Shown here piece after piece: positions 54,170-64,000 of a DNA stretch of 64,000 bases. This DNA comes from Erodium maritimum. Its lineage: Eukaryota > Streptophyta > Magnoliopsida > Geraniales > Geraniaceae. Location of the stretch: contig OY997588.1 of the NCBI GenBank assembly GCA_963921825.1, positions 13,158,001-13,222,000 on the forward strand, written 5' to 3'. The notes beneath the pieces were generated by a model. It ran no database searches and was not told where the DNA came from. It saw nothing but the letters and a program-made list of their open reading frames with translations. The translations under genes were made by a program, and so were the position numbers. Positions within the stretch are counted from its first letter, which is position 1; the number at the start of each line of letters is the position of its first letter.

Positions 54170-57100
54170 ATGGCTGATACGCTCTCCGCCTTAAGGTCTC
54201 TAATGGCTTCTCACTCTCCGCCTCTCGACGCCTTGATTGTGCCATCCGAAGATTATCATCAGGTCCTCTTGTGCCCTCATACATCTAATCTCTCCTCTCT
54301 TTTCGTTTGATTTTGTCTAATTTTAATTTTATTATTTGTATGAGTGATGAACACCTCAAGAGTCATCCTTATTGTGGAAACAATTTCGAGGTTGTTGATT
54401 TGTTTGTGATTGCTGCAGAGCGAGTATGTGTCTCTTCGGGACAAAAGGCGCGAGTTCGTTTCTGGATTCAGTGGAAGTGCTGGTAAGTTTACATGGTCTT
54501 GTGATTTGTGAACTGATTTTCTTAATCAAATATGGATTTGATTAGGTTTGTGTTTTGAGGAAATGATCTCTTATCTTAAAGGACAAAAAAAAAAATTCTC
54601 CCATTATTTAGGACCGATTTTAATTTTAATGTATTTTTGGATTGAAAGTTGAACTATGTAGGATTTAAATAATGTTTGACTTTAGAGGTTTGATTATTAC
54701 TGTTTATTAGTATTATTAACAATGACTTGCTGGCCTTTTTGTTTGGTTGTTCTGATTTCATCAAGTCACGTGATGAATATTGTGTTGCTGCTGATCAGTG
54801 GTATGTTTGAATCTTGTCAGGATTGGCACTTATTACAAGGGTTGATGCACGCCTGTGGACAGATGGACGGTATTTCTTGCAGGCAACACAAGAACTAAGT
54901 GACCAGTGGACTCTCATGCGTATGGGAGAAGACCCGCCCGTAGATGTTTGGATGGAAGAAGTGAGTTACAATCTTCTGAAAATTTGATTGAAATCACTTT
55001 TTTTTATGCTTGATACTGTGTAGACAAGTTGCAAAACTTGTAAAAGCCTGCTGTGTCATTGCCCAATTTTTGTATTATTAGAGATTTGTTCTTTGTATTA
55101 TCCATCCATATATTTGTCTTTTTTGTATGTTTTTTAATTTCCTTAACTTTTTTTTTTAGCATTTCCCCTTGGTCATCATCGGGGTTCCTGAGTTGTTTGT
55201 GTGCACATGAATGTGTACGTATATAAAAATATTGGGCATAGCTCTAGGAATATATGAACTGATTCAGTATCTGGTCTATTGGGACCAAGTGTTAGTCAAA
55301 GCATGCATTTCCACTCATTTTAGTTCTTGCTCTGTTCCAATAAAATCAAATTTATTGTATTTGTTTCGATAACATTATGTTGAGTTAGCAGACCTAGCCT
55401 TAACATTCCTCATTGTAGATATCTTGCAATAATAATTTCATGAGTTACTGTAGAATGATGCCTTTTAGGGGTTACTTTTGGGCGAGAGTAGTTTAGTAGC
55501 AGAATATTTTAGAGGTTAGGCAACATATGATTTCAATTGCTGTTTGAAACTCAATAACAGTGAGTAATGTATCATACTCAATACATATATGAGTTTCAGC
55601 TATCTGAGTTGATTGCATTTTTTGCTGTTAGAATCTCCCCAAAGAGGCTGCTGTTGGTATTGACCCTTGGTGTGTTTCCGTAACCACTGCACAAACATGG
55701 GAGCGAGCGTTTTCTAAAAAACAACAGAAGCTTGTTCAAACTTCCACAAATTTGGTCGACCAAGTATGGAAAACCCGACCACTAGCAGAAGCCAATCTTG
55801 TTATTGTGCACCCACTGGAATTTGCTGGTCGTTCTGTTGCAGACAAGTTAAAGGATTTGAGAGAGAAGCTTGTACAAGAGAAAGCTTCTGGGATAATTAT
55901 AACAGCACTTGATGAGGTGAGTTTATCAGATTCCTAGTGCAATACTTTTACCATTGCTCCTCTTCGGAGTGAACCTGTTTTTAATTTTTATGACCCATTA
56001 ATGATTTTTTTTTTTCCGGCTAGGGTCATATTTCAATATAATTTTTATGTTGCAGGTAGCTTGGTTGTACAATATCCGTGGAAGTGATGTACCCTACTGT
56101 CCAGTTGTTCATGGATTCGCTATAGTAACTTTGGACTCAGCTTTCTTTTATGTGGACAAGAAGAAGGTATCTGCCGAGGTAAGTTTCATTACGTTCATTA
56201 TTTCAAACTTTCTTGGCACTTCTATGAGAAATAGATTCATTTGGTGTTTTAACCTGCATTACCTATTTCTTTTTGTTCCTCTTTGGTGTATTAAATCATT
56301 AGATTGTGAATTTCTCAGCTCATACTGGAGTTAATAAACAATGATGAATCGATGATGTAGAACCATAGTTAAATTCTCTTGTCCAACTTAGAGGATTACT
56401 ATGAACGAGATGGGTTATAGCATATTGACAAATGCAATGTGTGCAGGTGAATTCTTATATGGCAGGAAATGGAATAGAAGTCCGGGAGTATAGTGCAGTG
56501 GGCTCAGATGCAGCATTGCTTGCAGCTAACAAGCTCAGACATCCTTCTGCAGCTAATGGTGAAAAGGGAGAGAGCATCAATGACCTTGTATGGGTTGACC
56601 CTAGTGCATGCTGTTATGCTTTGTATACAAAGCTTAATCCCAATAAGGTTCACCTTCAGCAATCACCCTTGGCTCTACCAAAAGCTCTAAAGGTTGTGCT
56701 TCCTATCTTATCACATTATTTTGGATTCTGGTATTATCACAGTATTATTAGGCTATTAGCATCATGTTTGTTTGGCAGGAATGCAAGTAGAATAAGCTCG
56801 TAAGCAATCTTTATAATGACTTGACAACCTATTAATTTTCTAAAGATGGTTAAAATGACAATCTTTTTAAGAACTACTCTGGACCATTATTTCAGATAAC
56901 TAATTTTCTTAATATTTCAGAACCCAGTGGAGCTGGATGGGTTAAGAAAGGCACATGTTCGAGATGGTGCTGCTGTTGTGCAGTATCTTGTTTGGTTAGA
57001 TAAGCAGGTATTTCGGAGCTGGCACTACTTAATTTTGTATATTGTTTTTTGTATGGTTTTGCGTTTAAACCTCTGAGCATACAAAGTGCCAATAAAAATA

Positions 57101-60100
57101 GCAAGGAATATAGTCTGAGTGCTTAAGGCTGCATGGTATATGCAGATGCAGGAGACTTATGGAGCTGCTGGCTACTTTCTTGAAGGGGAAGCACCAAAAG
57201 AGCAAAAAAATCTGTAAGTTTGTTTCTTGTCCGTGTTTCTATCTTCGGGCCTTGTTCAAAGTAGAAATAAATACATAGAACATTACATTGAATACTTTAC
57301 ATTAGTTGTCTCCTGGCCGTGTTTAAATTAGAAATAAATACATAGAACTCTGCATTGAATAGGATACATTTTTCTGCTTTAGTATTTACGTGAAAGTGGC
57401 TGTAGCTAGTGTATTTAGTCTTTACTCGTGGAGAATCCAGTGATATTAATGTGTTACGTCTGATATAAACAGTTTAGTGTACATTGTGCTTTTCCTATTA
57501 GTATGCCATTGTTGTCAGGCCCCAAACCAGCAGCCCTTCATTCTAAATGGGGCTGCCCAGACACCTCATTCTCATTCTCATTTCGTCCTTGCTCATTCCC
57601 GTTAGACCCAAATCTCTAGCCTTTCCTTAGCTGCGCTTTGATAAACCCAATGGACTTGTCTGATTTGACATATTGGTTTATATCCCCGAAAAATGTTGAA
57701 TATTAATAAGAAAAGTTCAGTAAAATAAAAATAAAAAACTGAGTAGAGTTTCTGTCGAAAAATTACCAATGAATGGTTGTTTACTTTATGGCTGAGAAAA
57801 AAGTTGCTTGGCATGGCCAATCCCAACGCGGTTTGGCTTTCACATCTAACTGACCCTTAATTTGGTATGAGATGTGGCAGGGGAACCAAACTGACAGAAG
57901 TGACTGTTAGTGATAAGCTGGAGAGTTTCAGAGCATCAAAAGAGGTAATGAATAAATAAGCATTAATTGCTAAGGGGGTGTTTTTCTATTAGTAATAGAA
58001 CTTTTTTTTGAAGTATCACATTCTTTTATTGTGAAGAATGTGGTTGTTGTGATTGCATCTTTTGATTGTGTTTCCTTTGATATTTGTTGACACAAATTGT
58101 TGAATCTTCAACAGCTCATTAAAACTTCAAACGCAAGCAATGTTGTCCGTTTTTATTCAAGTGCTTAGTTTTCATTTCAAGTAGCATATTTCATCTTATA
58201 ATGATGTGCAAAAGATGTGGTATATAAAGATTTACTAGAGATGTAGAACAAAAGTATATTGGATTATGAGTTCAGTAATGATTGTGTAGGAAGAGTAGCC
58301 ACAGTTTTCTTTTGTTGAACAGGAGTGTGAATTATTTTTGTTTTAGGTTAAGCTTGGACAGAAGGTTTATATTTTGATCTTTCAGTAGAAACGATACGTT
58401 CCCTTGCATGCCTAAAGTAGAGGCTCATAATTGTAGAGCTTCCTTGTACATATATATGTTCTCGCTTTGAGAGCAGCCTTGTTTTGCTTTGATTTTGTGT
58501 GTGTGAACTGGCATGTTTACTATATAAATTGGTTCAAGTGGCTGGTTAGAGAAATTTCTTATATATTGCTCTATTCTATTTGCATCTCTGTGGCATTTGA
58601 CAACACAGGAGTTTCTTTATTTGCAGAACTTTAGAGGCTTAAGTTTTCCTACTATTTCATCAGTTGGTCCAAATGCAGCTATCATCCATTATGGACCAGT
58701 TCCAGAAACATGTGCCGAGCTTGATGCAAATAAGATCTATCTGTTTGATTCTGGAGCACAGGTTTGTCGGTTGTCATCTATGTTTAAAGCAGCACTTAGC
58801 ACTCTACTTTCTTTTTCTGATCTAATGCTTTAAATTTCATGTTTTTGATGTCCAAAGTATCTAGATGGGACTACTGACATTACCCGAACAGTTCATTTTG
58901 GAAAACCTTCAGTGCATGAGAAAACATGCTATACTGCGGTATGTAGTTTTGATGTTGTCCTCTAGACACTTCACATGCTTTTGGTCCCAACCACAACCAT
59001 ATCCTCTCCTCTTATTTACAATATGAAATTTCAAATATTCATGACTTACATGAGTGTTTGCATCTCTATGTCCATGGATTTGATGCAGGTTCTCAAGGGT
59101 CATATTGCTCTTGGAAATGCTAGGTTTCCTAATGGAACCAATGGTATTAGTATTTTTCTATTATATATGTTTCAACCTGTTCACCATTGAATTAGCTGCT
59201 TGCAATGTATATCCCCCTCCCTTGACTAATTTTTTGTACAGGTCATGCGCTTGACATTCTTGCTCGAACTCCTTTGTGGCAGCATGGCCTGGATTATCGC
59301 CATGGTACTGGTCATGGAATTGGATCATACCTAAATGTTCATGAAGGTAAGTGATTAATAACTGCCTTATGAGTATGAACCTAAACGTAGTTTGATCTAA
59401 AGTTGGTTGGACTTCTCTTTTGGGTTAACTATGTTGTGCAGGACCTCATTTAATTAGCTTCAGACCACGGAATGTGCCACTGCAAGCTTCAATGACTGTT
59501 ACAGATGGTCAGTGCTGTAATATCTGTCTTTAACCATTGTTTTAGAAAAAAACTTTTCTTCCTTGGAGATATCCAAAGATACTTAGAAAACGCTTATAAC
59601 CTTTTCTCGAGAGACCAAAATAGTATTTATGATATTACTGATGGTGCATTGCTGGTATTGCCTTCTCTCAGAGCCGGGTTACTACGAGGATGGGAATTTC
59701 GGTATAAGATTGGAGAACGTATTAGTGATCAACCAGGCTGATACAAAATTCAATTTTGGTGACAAAGGCTATCTATGTTTTGAGCACATAACATGGGTAA
59801 GTTTAAATGAATTCACTCTCCTTGCGACATGTTATGATGGTTTTACCAAGGCAATTTGTGTGTTTGTGTGCACCAAGTACGTCACAATTTCATTTACTTC
59901 CAGATAATAACCTCAAACAATTGGTTAGGTTAATTAGATATAGTGAGATAGCCTTTCTTCTAAAGTTTCACTATTCTTATGTTGTCAGGCACCTTACCAG
60001 AGGAAGCTGATAGAGTTGAGCCATTTGACACCAGAAGAAGTGGAGTGGCTGAATAGCTACCATTCCAAGTGCAGGGACCACTTGGCTTCTTACATGAACG

Positions 60101-60150
60101 AGTCCGAGATGGCATGGCTTAAGAAAGCCACCGAGCCTCTAAGGACATGA
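54170..60150 (+). CDS. APP1: Xaa-Pro aminopeptidase P1-like (16 exons)
   Basis: Exons: 54170-54262, 54419-54482, 54821-54960, 55632-55916, 56056-56178, 56447-56692, 56921-57007, 57146-57213, 57881-57944, 58627-58761, 58858-58938, 59089-59143, 59242-59346, 59442-59507, 59672-59796, 59989-60150. Every junction is GT-AG and in phase, giving 632 residues (Arabidopsis APP1 is about 645). The two creatinase-like N-terminal domains precede an M24 pita-bread domain. Metal ligands are visible: D in FDSGAQY and in [14 protein letters not shown] in [17 protein letters not shown] in [17 protein letters not shown] and E in YLCFEHIT. It removes an N-terminal residue from peptides with Pro in second place. 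The plant protein is cytosolic, binds Mn and was found as an auxin-transport-inhibitor (NPA) binding protein. Exon 1 ends with an unusual GTCCTC donor. Confidence 0.95.
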
Positions 60151-61351
60151 GAGCTGAAGCACCAACCCACTTCACTCCCTCCTTTAAAATAGATTTAAGT
60201 GAATGATAATAATGCTTAGTTTGAGTTTCTTCCTCTGCAGTCTGCACCTAGACTTGATCGAATTTGTTCCGTACTTTTTTCTTTTTTCTGATATCAATGA
60301 AGATGGGATCTTTGGATTGAGAGTGAGATTGAGATGGAAGGAGAGGAGAGGGATGAATGGTAAATAGTGAGTGGATCCACACACAAGCCACCAAATCAAT
60401 GCATGTACCAATAATACAGAAATGAAGTTGTGGTATTTATTGGTTCAAGGCATGCAATAATTGGGAGTAGCATCAAAATGTGAAGCGTGACAATATAGGT
60501 CCACATGCTCACAAAACACATCACATGGAGGGTGGGTCACTCTTTCCGGTTTCCTTCCGAGATGCCCTTTTGACCCACCACAATACAACCACACCCCAAC
60601 AAGTTGCACCAAGCTCGGTCACTGTTTCAAATGATAAGGTACAAGCCATGAAGCTGAAGATGACCTGTCACCTATGTCACACGTATTCACTGTTGACTCA
60701 AGGCACGGATCCAACAACAACGGACCCAAACCCAAGTTGTTTTGAACAGACAGCTCAAACGAAGATATCCCCACAAATCAAATCTGAAAATGGAACACTT
60801 GAAATGGCAAAGCAAAGCAGTTCATTTCATTAAAAGGCTGAAAGAAGAAGACAAGTTATGGTCCTAACAACAGCTACTACTATTAATTCTGTTCTACCAC
60901 CTTCTAATGGTATTGACAGTCTGTTTCTTCATAGTTGAGAAACACAAAAACAGACAACTAAACAATACAATCTGGCATCTAGCTTGAAGCTCACAAGAAT
61001 CATCCCAATGAGAATTGAAATGGAGTACTACAATGGATGGCCATGAACAAGAGTTTGAATGAATAAACAGTAAGCATGAACAATGTGAGGGAGGATAATA
61101 GAAACTCCTGAATCCTTTGCTTCATTCTTACCCACCAAGTGAGCCAGTCTATACTCCTCTAATGACTCCATCACAGAAAGAAAAAAAACTGTACATATAT
61201 CAAAAGGTAAAGAAGACAATGCATCGAATTTGAAATCAAGATAGTTTTCCTAACAACGGCAATCTCAAGCAATGCTGCACAGGAGTGTGGTCTGTTCATG
61301 CATTTTCAAAGAAAATCTTCAACATGATATTGTTTAGGATGATGTCGATGA
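60151..61351. other. Shared 3' flank of two convergent genes
   Basis: The aminopeptidase gene and the BES1/BZR1 gene converge here. The stretch should contain both 3' UTRs. A 117-codon plus-strand frame (60480-60833) has no recognisable domain. No repeat or RNA gene was seen. Confidence 0.45.
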
Positions 61352-63015
61352 TCACCGGTTCTTTCCATTACCAAGTGTAAGCTCCAGTTCATCCATCCCA
61401 ATATCATGAATCCTCTCACCCTCCCAGGGTGTCACTCTACAACTCTCGAACTCAAACTCAGAACCTCTAGCCCTCTCATTGACAGCATCTAGGGCTGAAG
61501 TCTGCTGAGGCAGTACTGGTTTGACTAGATTAAACGTAGGTGAAGGAGGAGCCACAGAGGGCGCTGCCACTGTCTGGAAACTGACCCAGCGACCGGAGTC
61601 CACAGTGGAAGCATCGGACTCATCACATTCTGGTATAGTAGCCGGTGTAAGATGGTTCCGTCGGGTAGGACTAGAAGGAGCAGAAGCAGCAAAGAGAGGG
61701 TGTCTGAAGGAATTGAGGGAGCCATTGGCGAGGGACTCCCAATCCATCTTCCTCTTAGATCCTCTAGAAGTTGGAGAAGAGAGAGGTGGGGTTACAGGAG
61801 CACTGTTGGAAATTCTGAGAGGAGGAAGATTTGCAGGTATGGAGGCTATGTTTCGGAGGAATGGGAGTAGGTATGTGGAGGGGTTCCCTTCAAAGCGGGA
61901 GGGGTTTTGGTCATAACGAGATGGACTAGGGAAGGAGGAGGAGGTTGGACTGGCATGGTAGGATGGAACAGGACTAGGGAAGGCTGAAGATTGTGGGCTT
62001 GGCTGAAGAGATGAAGTTCCACTCATGATTGTAGGAGTGCCACCAATCTCCATAGGTGGTTGCTTGCATCCCTGCGGGGAAAAAAACTCTAACTTCAATT
62101 CACCATGATAATGATACACATGAAAATGTTATCACTGAAGATAATAGCAAAAACTGCAATTATCACTTCCCAATTTCAGCTACATTTACTAGTCTCCAAA
62201 ACCCAATTTGGAAAAAGGAGAAAATGGTAAGTCTCTACATCAGATTCAGAGTGTCAACAACAACAAAAATGGAGGATTAATATTCAAAAGAATGTAAGGA
62301 TTCAAAAAGAAAAATCACATGTCATGAACATAACACATTCAACAACTAGTCTGAAGTCATATCTTGCAGATAGAACAAAAGAAAAAAACAGGAAATTTTC
62401 ATGGTTTGGATCCAAATAGATGAAAGTAAGAGATGTTCCAGAAAGCTCAAAGCTCTTGTTGACCCACCTCTCTTTCCCAATTCACACTACCGAACCAAAA
62501 CCCAGAAAAGAAATCGATATACAAAAACTTCAAGACCATGACAACAATCATTTAAATTCGTTGAAAATGAAGGGAAAAAAAACCCAACATCATTTCCAGA
62601 AGACCAGGTAAATAGATAAAAAAAAATATATTCATGTAAAAAAAGATAAATCAATGAAAACCGTTCACACTCAAAGGGGACACTTGCTTGCAGATCTAAA
62701 GCCTCAAGTGAAGAAACCCAGCTATGGAGCAAAATCAATGAAGCCGAAAACTAATTGAAGATCAGATCAAGCAATCGATTAGATTAGTACCTTGCGATAT
62801 GTCGTGCCGTCTTCCTCAACGATCCAACCAGCTTCGGAACAGAGCGCCTTCAACACCTCGTTGTTGTCGCAGTGCTTGGGAAGCTTGTAGTTCCCCTGAG
62901 CTCGAAGACCGGAGTATATCTTCGCCGCGATGGCTCTCCTCCGCCGCTCCCTCCTCTTGTTGTTTTCCCTCTCCTTCCACGTCGGCAACCTCGACGACGA
63001 TCCGGCCCCCGTCAT
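61352..63015 (-). CDS. BES1/BZR1 family brassinosteroid transcription factor
   Basis: Two exons, 63015-62791 and 62071-61352, join in phase (RK|GC) to 314 residues. The N-terminal DNA-binding region [20 protein letters not shown] (to about residue 75, ending EEDGTTYRK at the conserved intron position) is diagnostic. A Ser-rich part follows with many SPxP/SxxxS sites for BIN2-type GSK3 kinases ([20 protein letters not shown]). The 14-3-3/PEST area is [18 protein letters not shown]. The C-terminal EAR motif LELTLG recruits TOPLESS. Size and position match BEH2-like members (about 318 residues). The frame opens 7 codons earlier at 63036, but the second Met, MTGAGSSS, fits the family start. Confidence 0.95.
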
Positions 63016-63822
63016 TACTCCGGCGACCACCACCACTCAGATCTGTTCCGATTTCTCGAGGAAGAAACGCACTGCGTAGAGATAGATAGCGAGAGAGCTA
63101 CGCAGGTCAGAAACAGGACGCTTTCTTCTTTATCTTCAGCTGCAAGGTCTCTCCCTCTCTCTCTCTCTTCCCTTTTCATACCGGCATGATTGATCTGAGA
63201 GTCAGAATGGCACGAATAAATAAATACGTAAATGAAGAAAGGGTATTTTAGACATCTCACTCACCCTTCTGTGATCCATGAACCGGATCAGATGCGCTTG
63301 TCCTTCATTTTTAAATACAACAATATTATTCTCAAAAATAAAAATAGAAGAAATACAGCGTAATTATTATAGATTTGAAGACAGGCACGTTCAGACAGAA
63401 AAATTTGGAGCCTTTCCTACGTGATCCGCTGTTGGGTTCATAAAGATTGAAGACCGGTCAAACCTAGTTCACACGCTTAGTACACAACACAATTAAATCT
63501 CTATGTTATTATTCCGCACGGGACCGTTGCTCTGCTCAAATAATCCCATTTTGACCCCGTGATTTTTTTTGACTTAAAAGATGTAGATTTAATCCGCAAT
63601 GAAAAAACTAAAGTCAATAAAGAATTTTTGGAAGGTTTAGAACACATAATTTTAAGACAATATAATTGTTATAGGCGATATTGAAATCGCCATCTAAACA
63701 AACAGAAAGGTGGGGTTGAAAAACGGAACTAAAAAATACTGTTCAAAGTGTTGCTTAACGTTGCATATACCCTTTTGAAATACGACCGAACCTGAATTCC
63801 TCACTATAAAGAGGAATGACTT
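63016..63822 (-). promoter_or_regulatory. Leader and promoter region of the BES1/BZR1 gene
   Basis: In minus sense a GA-rich microsatellite (63143-63170) lies in the probable leader. TATTTATT near 63217-63226 is a possible TATA element. Farther out the DNA is AT-rich without a recognised feature until the LINE fragment at the window's end. Confidence 0.35.
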
Positions 63823-64000
63823 TCACCAGGGACCCCTCCCAAGACAAGTTCCTGAAGCCATGGTTTCCTATCATTTCTCCTAGCGAAGTTGTTTCTCAGC
63901 CCTCGTCTGATCTTCACGAGGTTCTCTAGCTTACCCCATCTTCACTCCTACATCTCCAGTTGAGGAAATTTCCGAGGTTTCGGTCTCCCTGTTCCCTAAG
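63823..64000 (-). mobile_element. LINE ORF1 fragment (DUF4283 type), cut by the window end
   Basis: The sequence is similar along its length to 27420-27590 of the LINE remnant. Shared phrases include TATCATTTCT, a GTTTGTTTCCC/GTTGTTTCTC pair and TGGTCTTCACGAGG / TGATCTTCACGAGG. It represents the Pro-rich C-terminal part of ORF1 on the minus strand. Confidence 0.55.

Noticed and set aside
1-64000. Possibility of transferred bacterial or organelle DNA
   Set aside because: All recognised genes are plant nuclear families with introns, and no block showed bacterial operon layout or organelle genes.

Overview
This window is nuclear DNA of a flowering plant, most likely a core eudicot. The genes have many introns with GT-AG borders, they belong to plant-only families (GRAS, MFMR-type bZIP, HD-Zip I, BES1/BZR1, Raf-like kinase group C), and the space between them is filled with plant transposons. 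The species cannot be named from the sequence.

Seven host genes are supported and could be followed exon by exon. In order they are: a HAM/SCL15-like GRAS factor (3123-4595, +) with a miR171-type site; a GBF1-like G-box bZIP (4973-9501, -); a Raf-like Ser/Thr kinase (21245-26143, -); an ATHB-40/21/53-like HD-Zip I factor (36165-37060, -); an FQR1-like quinone reductase (51417-53363, +); an aminopeptidase P1-like gene of 16 exons (54170-60150, +); and a BES1/BZR1 homologue (61352-63015, -). From memory of Arabidopsis gene numbers, the order GRAS - GBF1 - HB40 - FQR-like - APP1 - BEH2 matches the At4g36710-At4g36780 neighbourhood. The kinase matches At5g66710, which sits beside HB53 in the duplicated block on chromosome 5.

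The rest is mostly mobile DNA. 1-3.0 kb: an hAT-like end, degenerate repeats and a LINE-like tail. 5.3-7.8 kb: a PIF/Harbinger transposon and an inverted-repeat region inside one GBF1 intron. 12-20.4 kb: a Mutator-like element with 9-bp target duplications, a GCCTAGGCG-type MITE, LINE scraps, a solo LTR with 5-bp duplications and an hAT element with 8-bp duplications. 27-36 kb: a LINE ORF1 split by a second solo LTR, then a broken Ty3/Gypsy (Tekay/Del-like) 3' end with its LTR. 37.1-39.6 kb: three Harbinger/Tourist elements side by side, directly upstream of the HD-Zip core promoter. 42.5-50.2 kb: an RRM-type LINE carrying a third solo LTR, and a second DUF4283-type LINE carrying a 991-bp foldback element. 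63.8-64 kb: another LINE ORF1 piece.

The genes do not form an operon-like unit. Five of the seven encode regulators (four transcription factors and a kinase), two encode enzymes, and each has its own promoter. I found no undescribed multi-gene system. The most informative features are the conserved gene order, the transposons placed in and next to the regulatory genes, and a hypervariable minisatellite zone shared by four LTRs of one family.
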